A stretch of DNA of 34,499 nucleotides from Comamonas sp. lk (GCA_945869165.1 CAMBNY010000032.1:1-34499); one strand, 5' to 3'; positions 1 through 10,128 are shown, numbered from the stretch's first letter. Made by a program: numbers and translations. The notes: generated by a model from the sequence alone, not told the origin.

Positions 1-28
1 CTATACGAACCCCGCACAGAGCAAGCAC

Positions 29-114
29 TGGTGGAGAGGGCTGGATTCGAACCAGCGTACTCGTAAGAGGGCAGATTTACAGTCTGCTGCCATTAACCAC
101 TCGGCCACCTCTCC
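29..114 (-). tRNA. tRNA-Tyr (anticodon GTA)
   Basis: An 86-nt class II tRNA is readable on the minus strand. It starts GGAGAGGTGGCCGAGTGG, has the anticodon GTA (complement at 78-80) in the loop CTGTAAA, a long variable arm, the T-loop GGTTCGAATCC, and an encoded CCA end at 29-31. The acceptor stem GGAGAGG pairs with CCTCTCC. The long variable arm plus the GTA anticodon identify tyrosine. It reads the codons UAU and UAC, and its wobble G34 is a substrate of the queuosine enzymes Tgt and QueA encoded further along this window. Nothing else is seen in bases 1-28. Confidence 0.97.
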
Positions 115-129
115 AAACGTGAGCCCGCG

Positions 130-159
130 ATTATGCCACGGTATCGCCTGTGTAGACAA
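130..159 (-). promoter_or_regulatory. Putative sigma-70 promoter of tRNA-Tyr
   Basis: On the minus strand, TTGTCT (154-159) and CATAAT (130-135) are separated by 18 bases. They match the -35 and -10 consensus at 4/6 and 5/6 positions. The run between the -10 and the tRNA 5' end is GC-rich (CGCGGGC), as in discriminators of stringently controlled stable-RNA promoters. Transcription would begin about 8 bases before the mature 5' end at 114. The 165 bases between the tRNA and ung hold nothing else I can support. Confidence 0.5.
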
Positions 160-279
160 GCTGCTGGCTCGCCGCTCTCGGGATGCGGGCGCGGTCCGGG
201 CCGTAAGCATGGAGATACCCAGCAATCCGCTCGACCGCTTTCGGCGGTTTCGGCGATCAGACTCTCAGGATTTCACTTC

Positions 280-987
280 TCACGCGCACCATTTTTGTGC
301 GCGGGAGAAGTGCCCACAACCGATAAAGGGCTCCGGACCTCTCAGCGCTGACAGAGGCGATGGGTGGTTAGCGCAGAGCACCAGGTGTCGGCTTTCATCG
401 ATCAAGCTGCGTTTTTTCTGTGCCGCAGCGCCCCAGAGCATGAATGCGACACGCTGGGGACCGGAGGATATATGCGCAATCAAAGCGTCCGTTAAGGCTT
501 CCCATCCCTTACCTTGATGGCTATTGGCCTGCCCCTCTTCCACCGTGAGACAGGTGTTCAGGAGCAAGGTGCCTTGTTGCGCCCACGCAACAAGACTTCC
601 GCCGGGCTCGGGGTGGACGGGCCAAGCCTCGCCCAGATCGCGCTGGCGTTCTTTGAAGATATTGCGCAATGATGGGGGCAATGGCTGGCCGGGCGCGACG
701 GAAAATGCCAATCCCTCGGCCTGGCCGCGCCCATGGTACGGGTCCTGGCCCAGGATGACGGTGTGCACCGTGTGCAAAGGTGTCAATTCCAAGGCCCGCA
801 GCGGCTTTGGCGGAAATACGACGGCGCCCGCGCCTGTACGTCGCTTCAAAAATGCCAGCAAGGTCTGACCCTCAGCGCCCTTGAAGAATTGATCTACCAC
901 CGGCTGCCAGTCCGGTGCTACAGGCCAGTCCCCGGGATCGGCAGTTTGCAAACACGCCGCAGCGGCTTCCTCGGGGAATAAATCCAC
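280..987 (-). CDS. ung: Uracil-DNA glycosylase
   Basis: This 235-residue protein removes uracil from DNA by cleaving the N-glycosidic bond, starting base excision repair. It carries the family-1 UDG water-activating motif GQDPYHGRGQAEGLAFS (about residues 79-95), with the catalytic Asp in GQDPYH. It also has the loop HPSPLSA near residue 208, with the catalytic His that inserts into the minor groove. The length is normal for the family. The start codon is GTG and follows the trpC stop by only 4 bases, so it is probably the last gene of the trp transcript. No strong Shine-Dalgarno is seen, which suggests translational coupling to trpC. Confidence 0.96.
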   Translation of the reverse strand: MDLFPEEAAAACLQTADPGDWPVAPDWQPVVDQFFKGAEGQTLLAFLKRRTGAGAVVFPPKPLRALELTPLHTVHTVILGQDPYHGRGQAEGLAFSVAPGQPLPPSLRNIFKERQRDLGEAWPVHPEPGGSLVAWAQQGTLLLNTCLTVEEGQANSHQGKGWEALTDALIAHISSGPQRVAFMLWGAAAQKKRSLIDESRHLVLCANHPSPLSALRGPEPFIGCGHFSRAQKWCA

Positions 988-991
988 GGCC

Positions 992-1780
992 TTAGCCGAA
1001 CAAAGCGGCCAGGGCCAGGCCGGGGTCTGGGGCGCGCATAAATGCCTCGCCTACCAAAAACGCATTCACACCCGCAGCGCCCATGCGCAGCACATCGTCG
1101 CGCTGCAAGATGCCGCTTTCGGTCACCACCAGGCGATCGGCGGGCACCATGGCGCGCAACTGCAAAGTGATGTCTAACGAAACTTCAAAGGTTTTGAGAT
1201 TGCGGTTGTTGATGCCGATCAGTGGTGTTTTAAGCCGCAAGGCGCGCTCCATCTCCGGCTGGTCATGCACTTCCACCAACACGGCCATATCTAGGCTGCG
1301 GGCGACGGCTTCGAACTCTTGCATGTGCGTATCACTCAGGCACGCGGCAATCAACAGCACGCAATCGGCACCCATGGCGCGCGACTCGTAAATTTGGTAA
1401 GCATCGACCATAAAGTCTTTGCGCAGCACCGGCAGATGGCAGGAGGCGCGCGCTTGCTTGAGGTAATCCACGCTTCCCTGAAAAAACTGCACATCGGTGA
1501 GCACGGATAAACAGGCTGCGCCATGCTCGGCATAGCTTTGGGCGATGTCGGCGGGGATAAAGTCTTCACGCAACACGCCTTTGGACGGGCTGGCCTTTTT
1601 TACTTCGGCAATCACCGCAGGTTTGCCAGCCGCAATTTTGGCGCGCAGGCTGGCTTCGAAGTCGCGGGTCAGTACGCGCGAGTGCGCGTCGGCGCGCACC
1701 GCTTCCAAGGATTTGCGCTTTTGCGCTGCGGCGATTTCCTCGCGCTTGACCGCGACGATTATGTCCAGAATGTCACTCAT
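992..1780 (-). CDS. trpC: Indole-3-glycerol-phosphate synthase
   Basis: This 262-residue enzyme converts carboxyphenylamino-deoxyribulose phosphate to indole-3-glycerol phosphate, the fourth step of tryptophan synthesis. The motifs [11 protein letters not shown] (about residues 59-68), [16 protein letters not shown] and VTESGI mark the (beta/alpha)8 barrel active site. The start at 1780 is chosen because MSDIL aligns with the usual N-terminus. The open frame runs 66 codons further upstream into trpD, but that extension is basic, Pro-rich and in overlap. It is a monofunctional TrpC, not fused to TrpF. It lies 64 bases after trpD and 4 bases before ung, in the trp operon. Confidence 0.97.
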   Translation of the reverse strand: MSDILDIIVAVKREEIAAAQKRKSLEAVRADAHSRVLTRDFEASLRAKIAAGKPAVIAEVKKASPSKGVLREDFIPADIAQSYAEHGAACLSVLTDVQFFQGSVDYLKQARASCHLPVLRKDFMVDAYQIYESRAMGADCVLLIAACLSDTHMQEFEAVARSLDMAVLVEVHDQPEMERALRLKTPLIGINNRNLKTFEVSLDITLQLRAMVPADRLVVTESGILQRDDVLRMGAAGVNAFLVGEAFMRAPDPGLALAALFG

Positions 1781-1844
1781 GCATGCTTTCTTGCAGCCGG
1801 GGCTGTGCTTTGGTGTGGAGTAGTTTGACGATTGCGCCAGCGCC

Positions 1845-2909
1845 TTAGGCGCCCGGCACTGGGAAGGTCTTGGAAAACGCCACCAGCGCCTGCATTTTCG
1901 CCTTGGCCTGGCCCGAGGCAATAACAGCCTGGGCGCGTGTAACGCCCTCGGCCATTGTGGCAGTGACATTGCCCGCATACAGCGCCACGCCCGCGTTCAG
2001 CGCCACGATGTCGCGTGCCGCGCCGGGCTGGTTGTCTAGCACCGACATCATCATGGACAGGGATTCTTGGGCAGTTTCTACCCGCAGCGCGCGGTTACTG
2101 GCCATGACCAGGCCGAAGTCTTCTGGGTGAATTTCATACTCGGTAATCTGCCCGTTGCGCAGCTCGCCCACTAGCGTGGCCGCGCCTAGGCTGACTTCGT
2201 CCAGGCCGTCGCGGCCATAGACCACCACGGCGTGCTCGCCGCCCAAACGCTCTAAAGCACGCACTTGGATGCCCACCAAGTCGGCATGGAATACGCCCAT
2301 CAGGATATTCGGTGCCGATGCCGGATTGGTCAGAGGACCCAGGATATTGAATATGGTTTTAATGCCCAACTCGCGGCGCACCGGGGCCACGTTTTTCATG
2401 GCCGGATGGTGGTTGGGCGCGAACATAAAACCCACGCCATATTTCTCTATGCACTGGGCAATCGCAGCGGGCGGCAAACTGATATTGAGGCCCAGCGCCT
2501 CGAGCACATCGGCGCTACCGCTTTTGCTACTGACGCTGCGTCCGCCGTGCTTACTGACTTTCGCACCGGCGGCCGCAGCCACGAACATGGAACAGGTGGA
2601 GATATTAAAAGTGTGCGAACCATCGCCACCGGTACCGACGATATCGACCAAATGCTTCTTATCGGCCACCTCCACTTTGGTCGAAAACTCGCGCATCACC
2701 TGCGCCGCAGCGGTAATTTCGCCGATCGTTTCTTTCTTCACGCGCAAGCCGGTAATCAAGGCGGCCATCATCACCGGCGACATATCGCCCGACATGATTT
2801 GGCGCATCAACTGCAGCATCTCGTCATGGAAAATCTCGCGGTGCTCGATGGTGCGCTGCAAGGCCTCCTGCGGTGTGATTTTGTTGGGGACTGCGGGAAT
2901 GGGTGACAT
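1845..2909 (-). CDS. trpD: Anthranilate phosphoribosyltransferase
   Basis: This 354-residue enzyme transfers the phosphoribosyl group of PRPP to anthranilate. The glycine-rich PRPP-binding motif [14 protein letters not shown] lies at about residues 89-102, and the signature [18 protein letters not shown] at 120-137. Length is typical for a monofunctional TrpD, so the glutamine amidotransferase is a separate gene (trpG), as here. A good Shine-Dalgarno, TAGGAG, precedes the ATG. The gene begins 11 bases after the exporter stop, which points to co-transcription with trpE, trpG, ltaE and the exporter. Confidence 0.97.
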   Translation of the reverse strand: MSPIPAVPNKITPQEALQRTIEHREIFHDEMLQLMRQIMSGDMSPVMMAALITGLRVKKETIGEITAAAQVMREFSTKVEVADKKHLVDIVGTGGDGSHTFNISTCSMFVAAAAGAKVSKHGGRSVSSKSGSADVLEALGLNISLPPAAIAQCIEKYGVGFMFAPNHHPAMKNVAPVRRELGIKTIFNILGPLTNPASAPNILMGVFHADLVGIQVRALERLGGEHAVVVYGRDGLDEVSLGAATLVGELRNGQITEYEIHPEDFGLVMASNRALRVETAQESLSMMMSVLDNQPGAARDIVALNAGVALYAGNVTATMAEGVTRAQAVIASGQAKAKMQALVAFSKTFPVPGA

Positions 2910-2920
2910 CGCAAAAACTC

Positions 2921-3574
2921 CTAAGACGAAGAAGGCGCATCGGATAGCGCCAGTTGAATACCAAAAGCCATAAACATTAGCGCCGCCACACCGTCCAGCA
3001 CACGCAGAGCCGATTGCAGCAGCGCGATGCGGCGCGCCATCCAGGCAGCGCCCCAGGCATAAGTGCTACTCACCAGCAAACCATTGGCCGTGAACAAAAT
3101 ACCTAGCGCCAAAAAATACAGCGGCTTTTCGTTTACATCTGCAGGAATGAACTGCGGCACAAAGGCCAAAAAGAAAAGTGCCACTTTAGGGTTAAGCACA
3201 TTGGTGCCAAAGCCTTGCAAAAAAACGCTACGCGCGCTGACCATGGGCAGCACGGAACCATCAGCAAAAAAAGACGGCGGCCTGGGATGGAGCGCAGAGC
3301 GCAAAAGACCCCAAGCAAGGTACAAGAGATAAGCCACACCCAGCCACTTCAGCAGCGCAAAAGCCTCGCTGGAGCCAGCGAGTAAAGCACTCAAACCTAA
3401 AGCCCCAGCACTCACATGTACCAGGCAACCCGCAGCCACACCCAGCCCGGCAAGGAAACCTGCGCGTGCGCCGGAGCGCAAGGCATGGCGGACCACCAGC
3501 AACACATCCGGCCCCGGCGTCAGGTTCAGCACAATGCCTGCCAGTGCGAACAAAACAAGGTGGTGGCTTTGCAT
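2921..3574 (-). CDS. LysE/RhtB-family amino-acid exporter
   Basis: This 217-residue membrane protein resembles the LysE/RhtB/ArgO exporters. The N-terminus carries the family signature [20 protein letters not shown] (about residues 17-36), followed by a glycine-rich [16 protein letters not shown] segment. Around six hydrophobic stretches span the length, as expected for the family. The substrate cannot be read from the sequence. Its position between ltaE and trpD, with 21- and 11-base gaps, suggests export of a tryptophan-pathway product or of threonine/glycine-related amino acids, but this is inference. It acts in the inner membrane. Confidence 0.88.
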   Translation of the reverse strand: MQSHHLVLFALAGIVLNLTPGPDVLLVVRHALRSGARAGFLAGLGVAAGCLVHVSAGALGLSALLAGSSEAFALLKWLGVAYLLYLAWGLLRSALHPRPPSFFADGSVLPMVSARSVFLQGFGTNVLNPKVALFFLAFVPQFIPADVNEKPLYFLALGILFTANGLLVSSTYAWGAAWMARRIALLQSALRVLDGVAALMFMAFGIQLALSDAPSSS

Positions 3575-3594
3575 GGTGCAGGTGATGCGGGCGC

Positions 3595-4641
3595 TTAGGC
3601 CCTGAAAAATGCGCGGATGGCTGCAATGGCTTTTTCCACGCCAGTGGCATCCACGTCCAAATGGGTGACAAAGCGCAAACGATAAAGACCCGTGGCACGT
3701 ACGTCGCTTTCTTGTAAGTGGGCCATTAAAGCCGCCGACTGCTGGCGCGCTACGCCATGCAAATCGACAAACACAATATTGGTCTGCGGCGCTTCCACGG
3801 CCAGGCCTTCAATCCCTTGCAGCCCTTGGGCCAGACGCATTGCCAACGCATGGTCATCGGCAAGGCGCTCGATATGGTGCTCCAGCGCATGCAAGGCCGC
3901 AGCGGCCAGCACGCCGGACTGGCGCATGCCGCCGCCTAGCATTTTGCGCACGCGGTGCGCCCGGCCAATAAATTCCCGGCTGCCGCACAAAGCCGAACCG
4001 ACCGGCGCGCCCAGCCCCTTGCTAAAACACACCGACACGCTGTCAAAACACTGGGCGATATGGCGTGCTTCCTGCTGCGCCGTCTTGCCCGTTTGCGCCG
4101 CTTGCGCCACGGCTGCATTGAACAAACGGGCGCCATCCAAGTGGCGGTACAAACCCTTGCTGCGCGCTAGCTCGGTAGCCGATTGCACATAGTCAAAAGG
4201 CAGCAACTTGCCACCCAAGGTATTCTCTAGACACAGCAAGCGCGACTTGGCGAAGTGCGCATCGTCGGGTTTGATCGCGTCTTCAATCGCCTGCAAATCC
4301 AGGCTGCCGTCGCTCTGGTTTTGCAAAGGCTGCGGCTGCACGCTACCCAACACAGCAGCGCCGCCGCCTTCCCAGCGATAGCAATGCGCTAACTGGCCGA
4401 CGATAAATTCATCGCCCCGCTCGCAATGCGCCATGATGCCGCACAGATTACTTTGGGTTCCTGTTGGCACGAACAGCGCCGACTCAAAGCCCAGCATGTC
4501 TGCAATGCGTTCCTGCAATGCGTTGACCGTAGGGTCATCGGCGAACACATCATCCCCCAATGGAGCGGCCATCATGGCGGCGCGCATCGCGGCGGTGGGC
4601 TGTGTAACGGTGTCGCTGCGCAAATCAACGAAGGTGCTCAT
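3595..4641 (-). CDS. ltaE: Low-specificity L-threonine aldolase
   Basis: This 348-residue, PLP-dependent fold-type I enzyme cleaves threonine or allo-threonine to glycine and acetaldehyde. It begins VDLRSDTVTQPTAAMR, the usual N-terminus. It has the PLP-stacking histidine region LAHCYRWEGGGAAVLGS (about 84-100), the PLP-phosphate region GTQSN (61-65), the aspartate motif HLDGAR (167-172) and the Schiff-base lysine in VCFSKGLGAPVGS (K208). Length matches the family. It is placed between trpG and the exporter inside the trp operon, which is not its usual partner set. Cysteine at the residue after the conserved histidine is a minor difference from the common AHNY form. Confidence 0.95.
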   Translation of the reverse strand: MSTFVDLRSDTVTQPTAAMRAAMMAAPLGDDVFADDPTVNALQERIADMLGFESALFVPTGTQSNLCGIMAHCERGDEFIVGQLAHCYRWEGGGAAVLGSVQPQPLQNQSDGSLDLQAIEDAIKPDDAHFAKSRLLCLENTLGGKLLPFDYVQSATELARSKGLYRHLDGARLFNAAVAQAAQTGKTAQQEARHIAQCFDSVSVCFSKGLGAPVGSALCGSREFIGRAHRVRKMLGGGMRQSGVLAAAALHALEHHIERLADDHALAMRLAQGLQGIEGLAVEAPQTNIVFVDLHGVARQQSAALMAHLQESDVRATGLYRLRFVTHLDVDATGVEKAIAAIRAFFRA

Positions 4642-4704
4642 GCTGAAACGTCCTGATGGTGGTTCAAAGGTCGGCGATCTTATAGGAGCGGCTTGGAGCG
4701 GGTG

Positions 4705-5280
4705 CTACTGCAAAAAATTGCGCAACATCGCATGGCCATGTTCGGTCAGTATGCTTTCTGGATGAAATTGCAGGCCTTCCATGCGTACCTCCGCCGCCAA
4801 GCCGGTGTGGCGCACGCCCATGATTTCGCCATCTTCGGTCCAGGCCGTTACCGCTAGCGCTTTGGGACAGCTTGCGCGGTCGATGGCCAGCGAGTGGTAA
4901 CGGTTCACGGTAAAGCTTTTGGGCAGGCCCGCAAACACGCCCTCGCCGGTGGTTTGGATAACGCTGGTTTTGCCATGCATCAGTTGCTTTGCTCGCACAA
5001 TGTTTCCACCTAGCGCGGCGCCTATGCTTTGATGGCCCAGGCACACGCCCAAAATCGGCAATTTACCCATGAAGTGCTTTATAGCGGCCACCGAGATACC
5101 CGCCTCTGTCGGCGAGCAAGGCCCTGGCGAAATTACCAGCCTGTCGGGCGCGCGCTGCGCGATACCTTGCACCGTAATTTCATCATTGCGAAACACTTCC
5201 ACCTCGGCGCCGAGTTCGCCAAAATATTGCACGATGTTGTAGGTGAAACTATCGTAGTTATCGATCATCAAGAGTTTCAT
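4705..5280 (-). CDS. trpG: Anthranilate synthase component II (glutamine amidotransferase)
   Basis: This 191-residue class-I glutamine amidotransferase supplies ammonia to TrpE for anthranilate synthesis. It has [11 protein letters not shown] at the N-terminus, the nucleophile C80 in [10 protein letters not shown], the oxyanion loop [11 protein letters not shown] (51-61), and the His-Glu pair of the triad in [11 protein letters not shown] (H173, E175). PabA proteins are nearly identical, so the subunit may be shared with PabB for folate synthesis, as in many bacteria. The gene begins 43 bases after the trpE stop. Confidence 0.95.
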   Translation of the reverse strand: MKLLMIDNYDSFTYNIVQYFGELGAEVEVFRNDEITVQGIAQRAPDRLVISPGPCSPTEAGISVAAIKHFMGKLPILGVCLGHQSIGAALGGNIVRAKQLMHGKTSVIQTTGEGVFAGLPKSFTVNRYHSLAIDRASCPKALAVTAWTEDGEIMGVRHTGLAAEVRMEGLQFHPESILTEHGHAMLRNFLQ

Positions 5281-5323
5281 ACATCCTCCGCATGCCGGGT
5301 TCTGTTCGGGTGCTTTGCGTTGT

Positions 5324-6838
5324 TCATTCCAGCCCCTCTTCCACCAATTCGGCGGCCCGCAGCAAGGCGCGTGCTTTGTGCTCGGTCTCAGCCCATTCCA
5401 GTTCAGGCACGCTATCGGCCACTACACCGGCTGCGGCCTGCACATACAAGGTCTGGTTTTTCACAATGCCGGTGCGTATGGCAATGGCCACATCCATGTC
5501 ACCCGCATAACTCAGGTAGCCGCAAGCGCCGCCATAAATGCCGCGCTTGACCGGCTCCAGCTGATCAATCAATTCCATCGCATGGACTTTGGGCGCGCCC
5601 GTTAAGGTACCCGCTGGAAACGTGGCTTTGAGCACGTCCATGCTTTGCATGCCGGGCTGGAGCACGCCTTCGACATTGCTCACGATATGCATCACATGGC
5701 TGTAGCGCTCCACGCAAAACGCATCGGTCACTTTGACGCTACCGGTCTGCGCAATACGCCCGATGTCATTGCGCGCCAGGTCAATCAACATTACATGTTC
5801 GGCGCGCTCTTTGGGGTCGTTTACCAATTCATCTTCTGCGGCTTTGTCCAATTCCGGCGTGGCGCCGCGCGGGCGTGTGCCGGCCAGCGGGCGGATGGTG
5901 ACTTTGGTGTGGCCGTCGGCAATCTCCTGGCGCACCAAAATTTCCGGGCTGGCGCCGATCACATAAAAATCCGGCGCACCGTCCGCCGTCGCGCCGCTGA
6001 AGTTGTAGTAATACATATAGGGGCTGGGATTGAGCGAGCGCAAGGCGCGGTACAAACTCAGGGGTGACTCGGTGTATTTTTTCTTGATGCGCTGGCCGAC
6101 CTGCACTTGCATAAAGTCGCCACCAGCAATCAATTCCTTGGCGCGTGCCACCGCAGCCAAATAATCCGCTTTAGAAAAATCACGCACCGCTGCTTGCGGC
6201 GGGCTGGGCGCTACCGCCGGTATCTGCACCGCTTGCGCCAGCTTGGCTTTGAGTGCCGCCAGGCGCGCACTGCCTTGCACATAGGCATCAGGCACCGCCG
6301 GGTCCACATAGACCATCAAATGCAATTTGCCCGATAGGTTGTCAATCACCGCCAGCTCTTCGCATTGCAAAAGCAAAATATCCGGGCAGCCTATTTCATC
6401 GGGCGGGCAGCTGGCCTCTAGTTTCTTTTCGATATAGCGCACCGCGTCGTAACCAAAGTAGCCGGCCAAGCCGCCACAAAAGCGCGGCATACCGGGCCGC
6501 AGCGCCACCTTAAAGCGCTGCTGGTAGGCGGCAATAAAGTCCAGCGGATTGCCCGCTGCACTTTCTATCACCACAGCATCGGTCAACACTTCGGTCTTGG
6601 CGGCAGCACCAAAACCGCTGCTGCGCAAAAGCGTGCGTGCAGGCAGGCCGATAAAGCTAAAGCGCCCGAAGCGCTCGCCGCCGACTACCGATTCCAGCAA
6701 AAAACTATAGGGCGCATCGCCTGTCAATTTCAAGTACAGCGACAAGGGCGTTTCCAGGTCCGCAAACGCCTGAGCGGTCAGGGGGATACGGTTAAAACCC
6801 TGGCGCGCCAGGGCATAAAACTCTTCTTTGGTAGTCAC
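5324..6838 (-). CDS. trpE: Anthranilate synthase component I
   Basis: This enzyme converts chorismate and ammonia to anthranilate, the committed step of tryptophan synthesis. It has the LLESV element (about residues 47-51), the site of tryptophan feedback binding in TrpE. It also has the chorismate-binding motifs [30 protein letters not shown] and the C-terminal GAC.GY block. I prefer the GTG at 6838 (504 aa; M-T-T-K-E-E-F) over a GTG three codons upstream at 6847. GGAAG lies about 9 bases from the 6838 codon but directly abuts the 6847 one, and homologues begin at this point. The upstream leader (6941-7131) suggests transcription attenuation. Confidence 0.96.
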   Translation of the reverse strand: MTTKEEFYALARQGFNRIPLTAQAFADLETPLSLYLKLTGDAPYSFLLESVVGGERFGRFSFIGLPARTLLRSSGFGAAAKTEVLTDAVVIESAAGNPLDFIAAYQQRFKVALRPGMPRFCGGLAGYFGYDAVRYIEKKLEASCPPDEIGCPDILLLQCEELAVIDNLSGKLHLMVYVDPAVPDAYVQGSARLAALKAKLAQAVQIPAVAPSPPQAAVRDFSKADYLAAVARAKELIAGGDFMQVQVGQRIKKKYTESPLSLYRALRSLNPSPYMYYYNFSGATADGAPDFYVIGASPEILVRQEIADGHTKVTIRPLAGTRPRGATPELDKAAEDELVNDPKERAEHVMLIDLARNDIGRIAQTGSVKVTDAFCVERYSHVMHIVSNVEGVLQPGMQSMDVLKATFPAGTLTGAPKVHAMELIDQLEPVKRGIYGGACGYLSYAGDMDVAIAIRTGIVKNQTLYVQAAAGVVADSVPELEWAETEHKARALLRAAELVEEGLE

Positions 6839-6940
6839 ACAATTCACCTTCCCAAAAACTTAGGTACAGCGCGGCCCGGACGTGGGATATGCCACACACA
6901 CCAGGCATTGGCGCTGGCCGCAAGTGCGGCGCGTTCAATC

Positions 6941-6973
6941 AAACAAAAAGAGGGGATGTGCGCAACAGTCCCG
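6941..6973 (-). terminator. Intrinsic terminator in the trpE leader (attenuator)
   Basis: On the minus strand, GGGA-C-TGT pairs with ACA-TCCC around the loop TGCGC (stem parts at 6965-6972 and 6953-6959, one bulged C). It is followed at once by the U-rich run CCTCTTTTTGTTT (6941-6952). It lies 18 bases beyond the stop codon of the leader peptide and about 100 bases before trpE. There is no gene between it and trpE, so a terminator here only makes sense as a regulated one. Confidence 0.7.
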
Positions 6974-6990
6974 CGCGAAGCGCTAAGGAA

Positions 6991-7095
6991 CTAAACCGGC
7001 AGCGAGGACAAGGACCGGCGCATAGCAGTATGGGTACGCCAGGGCCAGGCTCCCCGGTCGCTACGACCTGTGATGCTGTTGCGGTGAATAAACAT
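6991..7095 (-). CDS. trpL: Putative trp operon leader peptide
   Basis: This 34-codon frame (ATG at 7095, TAG at 6991) encodes a peptide containing Gly-Ala-Trp-Pro-Trp-Arg at residues 15-20. The two Trp codons are at 7045-7047 and 7039-7041. Trp is otherwise rare, so two in three codons directly ahead of an anthranilate synthase gene is telling. GACCGG (7054-7059 complement) just before the Trp codons pairs with CCGGTC (7013-7018 complement) just after them, which would be the 1:2 helix. No Shine-Dalgarno is visible, and the predicted transcript starts only 1-2 bases before the ATG. The peptide may therefore be translated from a leaderless RNA. Function is inferred from layout only. Confidence 0.62.
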   Translation of the reverse strand: MFIHRNSITGRSDRGAWPWRTHTAMRRSLSSLPV

Positions 7096-7102
7096 GGGCT
7101 TG

Positions 7103-7131
7103 AGTGTAGCAAAGGCGTTTTGCAGCCTCAA
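7103..7131 (-). promoter_or_regulatory. Putative promoter of the trp operon
   Basis: TTGAGG (7126-7131 complement) and TACACT (7103-7108 complement) are separated by exactly 17 bases, each matching the sigma-70 consensus at 4/6. It starts just after the tgt stop and would begin transcription near 7096, at the ATG of the leader peptide. No clear TrpR operator was recognised in it. Confidence 0.5.
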
Positions 7132-7135
7132 AACA

Positions 7136-8356
<1,221 letters not shown>

Positions 8357-8401
8357 TTAGGCGGGGCACTTGCGGCAAAGCAGCGCTTTATGTAGACTTC
8401 G

Positions 8402-8422
8402 CTTTACTTTTATGAAGTAAAG
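8402..8422. promoter_or_regulatory. Palindrome at the vapBC start, likely VapB operator
   Basis: CTTTACTT (8402-8409) and AAGTAAAG (8415-8422) form a perfect inverted repeat of 8-bp arms around TTATG. It overlaps the Shine-Dalgarno AAAGGAG (8419-8425), six bases before the vapB ATG. Autoregulation by a VapB-VapC complex bound to such a palindrome is the rule for this family. A weak promoter TTGCGG-N17-TAGACT (8370-8398) lies just upstream. Confidence 0.62.
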
Positions 8423-8431
8423 GAGCTTCAA

Positions 8432-8665
8432 ATGTCGGAAATCGCAGAAGTAGAGGCTATCGTCTCCAGTAAAGGCCAGGTCACCCTGCCTGCCGCAATG
8501 CGCGCCAAACTGGGCATTAAGCCTGGCTCGCACATCCACTTTGAATTGCGCGGGGCTGAATTGGTTATCAAGCCGGAATTGCCCATTAGCGCTTATCGGG
8601 GTATGTTGAAGGGCTACGACTTGGGCGAAATTGAGCCTGAAAAAGAGCCGGATCGGGAGTTTTAA
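8432..8665 (+). CDS. vapB: AbrB/MazE-fold antitoxin of a VapBC pair
   Basis: This 77-residue protein has a swapped-hairpin AbrB DNA-binding domain. The segment VSSKGQVTLPAAMRAKLGIK (about residues 11-30) is the canonical signature, followed by GSHIHFEL and an acidic, proline-containing C-terminal tail that would wrap and block the toxin. It overlaps nothing: its TAA is directly followed by the GTG of vapC. A strong Shine-Dalgarno and a palindromic operator precede it. It lies on the plus strand between two minus-strand queuosine genes, suggesting insertion there. Confidence 0.93.
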   Translation: MSEIAEVEAIVSSKGQVTLPAAMRAKLGIKPGSHIHFELRGAELVIKPELPISAYRGMLKGYDLGEIEPEKEPDREF

Positions 8666-9040
8666 GTGAACCTGGTTGACTCTTCGGGCTGGATTGAATA
8701 CCTGCAAGACACGCCGCGCGCCGATTTATTTGCAGACGCTATCGAAGACCGCAATGCCCTTTTGGTGCCCACCATCGCCCTGTTTGAGATCCACAAAGTG
8801 CTCAGCCGCCGCCTGCCTTACGAGCTAGTGGAGCGCTGCCTCAACGTGATGCGCCTAGGCCGCGTGCTCGATTTCACCGACGCGCGCGCCATAGCCGCAT
8901 CGCAGATTGCGGCCCGCCATCAACTGGCCATGGCCGACGCAGCGATGTACAGTATGGCGCAGGAATTCGGAGCCACTTTCTGGACGCAGGACGCGGATTA
9001 CCAAGGCTTGGTGGGGGTGAACTACTTCCCAAAGACCTAA
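8666..9040 (+). CDS. vapC: PIN-domain ribonuclease toxin of a VapBC pair
   Basis: This 124-residue protein is a single PIN domain. The N-terminal acidic residue is D5 in NLVDSSGWIEYL, the second is E42 in ALFEIHKVL, and the third acidic cluster is around ADAAMYSMA, with a fourth in WTQDADY. VapC toxins cut RNA, often the anticodon loop of a specific tRNA; the target here cannot be read. The start is a GTG immediately after the vapB stop, so translation is coupled. It ends 8 bases before the stop of queA on the other strand (convergent). Confidence 0.93.
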   Translation: MNLVDSSGWIEYLQDTPRADLFADAIEDRNALLVPTIALFEIHKVLSRRLPYELVERCLNVMRLGRVLDFTDARAIAASQIAARHQLAMADAAMYSMAQEFGATFWTQDADYQGLVGVNYFPKT

Positions 9041-9048
9041 GCCGGTGC

Positions 9049-10128
9049 TTACGTGGCCCGCGCCAACAGCATCGCGTCGCCGTAACTGAAAAACCGGTAG
9101 TCCTGCGCTATCGCGTGGCGGTAGAGGGCGCGGATAGGCTCATACCCGGCAAATGCGCTGACCAGCATCATCAGACTGGATTTGGGTAAATGAAAGTTGG
9201 TCACCAGCAAATCCACGTGCTGGAACGCAAAGCCCGGGGTAATGAATATCTGCGTGTCGCCCTGTGCCTGTCCGGTCGCGGCCCAGGACTCGAGGCTGCG
9301 CACCGTGGTGGTGCCCACAGCTACCACCCGGCCGCCACGCGCTTTGCAATCGGCAATCGCTTGTTGAGTTTGCGCTGGCACTTGGTACCACTCGCTGTGC
9401 ATGCGGTGCTCGGCCAGGTTTTCGGTTTTCACCGGCTGGAAGGTACCGGCGCCCACATGCAGCGTGACATAGGCGCTCTGTACCCCGCGGGCTTGCAAAG
9501 CTGCCAACAAGGCCTCGTCAAAATGCAGCGCTGCGGTGGGTGCGGCCACTGCGCCCGGCGCTTTGGCGAACACGGTTTGGTAGCGCTCGGCGTCCTGCGC
9601 CGCATCCGCGTTATCGCCCTGCTGCTGGCGTTCGATATAGGGCGGCAGCGGCATATGGCCGTGGCGCTCCATCAGCGTGTAAGGGTCATCGCCAGAGTTG
9701 TTGGACAGCACAAAACGAAACAGCGGTCCGTCTGCATCGGGCCAGCGGCCCAAGAGCGTGGCGCATAAGCCATCGTCCAGGCCCGAGGCACTGTGCAGTG
9801 CTACGGTCGCCCCCACCTCGGGCTTCTTGCTGACCCGCATATGCGCTGCCACCTGGTTGCCGCCCAGCACCCGCTCCACCAATAACTCCAACTTGCCGCC
9901 GGTCGGCTTTTCGCCAAAAAAACGCGCTTTGAGCACCCGCGTGTCGTTCATCACCAGCAAATCGCCACCCTGAAAAATATCCGCCAAGTCGCGGAAAATA
10001 CGGTCCACCGGCGGGCTGTGGCTGGCGTCCAATAACCGTGAAGCGCTGCGCTGCGGAGCCGGTTGCTGGGCAATCAATTGCGCGGGCAGGTCAAAATCAA
10101 AATCGCTGAGGGTGTAGGTAGAAGACAC
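9049..10128 (-). CDS. queA: S-adenosylmethionine:tRNA ribosyltransferase-isomerase
   Basis: This 359-residue enzyme moves the ribosyl group of SAM to preQ1 in tRNA, making epoxyqueuosine. Motifs include [19 protein letters not shown] at the N-terminus, [59 protein letters not shown] and [19 protein letters not shown]. Length is normal. The frame begins with GTG; no clear Shine-Dalgarno is seen and an internal start a few codons later is possible. It is divergent from recG and on the same strand as tgt, with vapBC lying in reverse between them. Confidence 0.96.
   Translation of the reverse strand: MSSTYTLSDFDFDLPAQLIAQQPAPQRSASRLLDASHSPPVDRIFRDLADIFQGGDLLVMNDTRVLKARFFGEKPTGGKLELLVERVLGGNQVAAHMRVSKKPEVGATVALHSASGLDDGLCATLLGRWPDADGPLFRFVLSNNSGDDPYTLMERHGHMPLPPYIERQQQGDNADAAQDAERYQTVFAKAPGAVAAPTAALHFDEALLAALQARGVQSAYVTLHVGAGTFQPVKTENLAEHRMHSEWYQVPAQTQQAIADCKARGGRVVAVGTTTVRSLESWAATGQAQGDTQIFITPGFAFQHVDLLVTNFHLPKSSLMMLVSAFAGYEPIRALYRHAIAQDYRFFSYGDAMLLARAT

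Noticed and set aside
2265..2973. Long plus-strand frames over trpD, and similar frames opposite recG, rpoN, uvrA and others.
   Set aside because: They lie antisense to genes with clear motifs and result from GC-rich codon bias.
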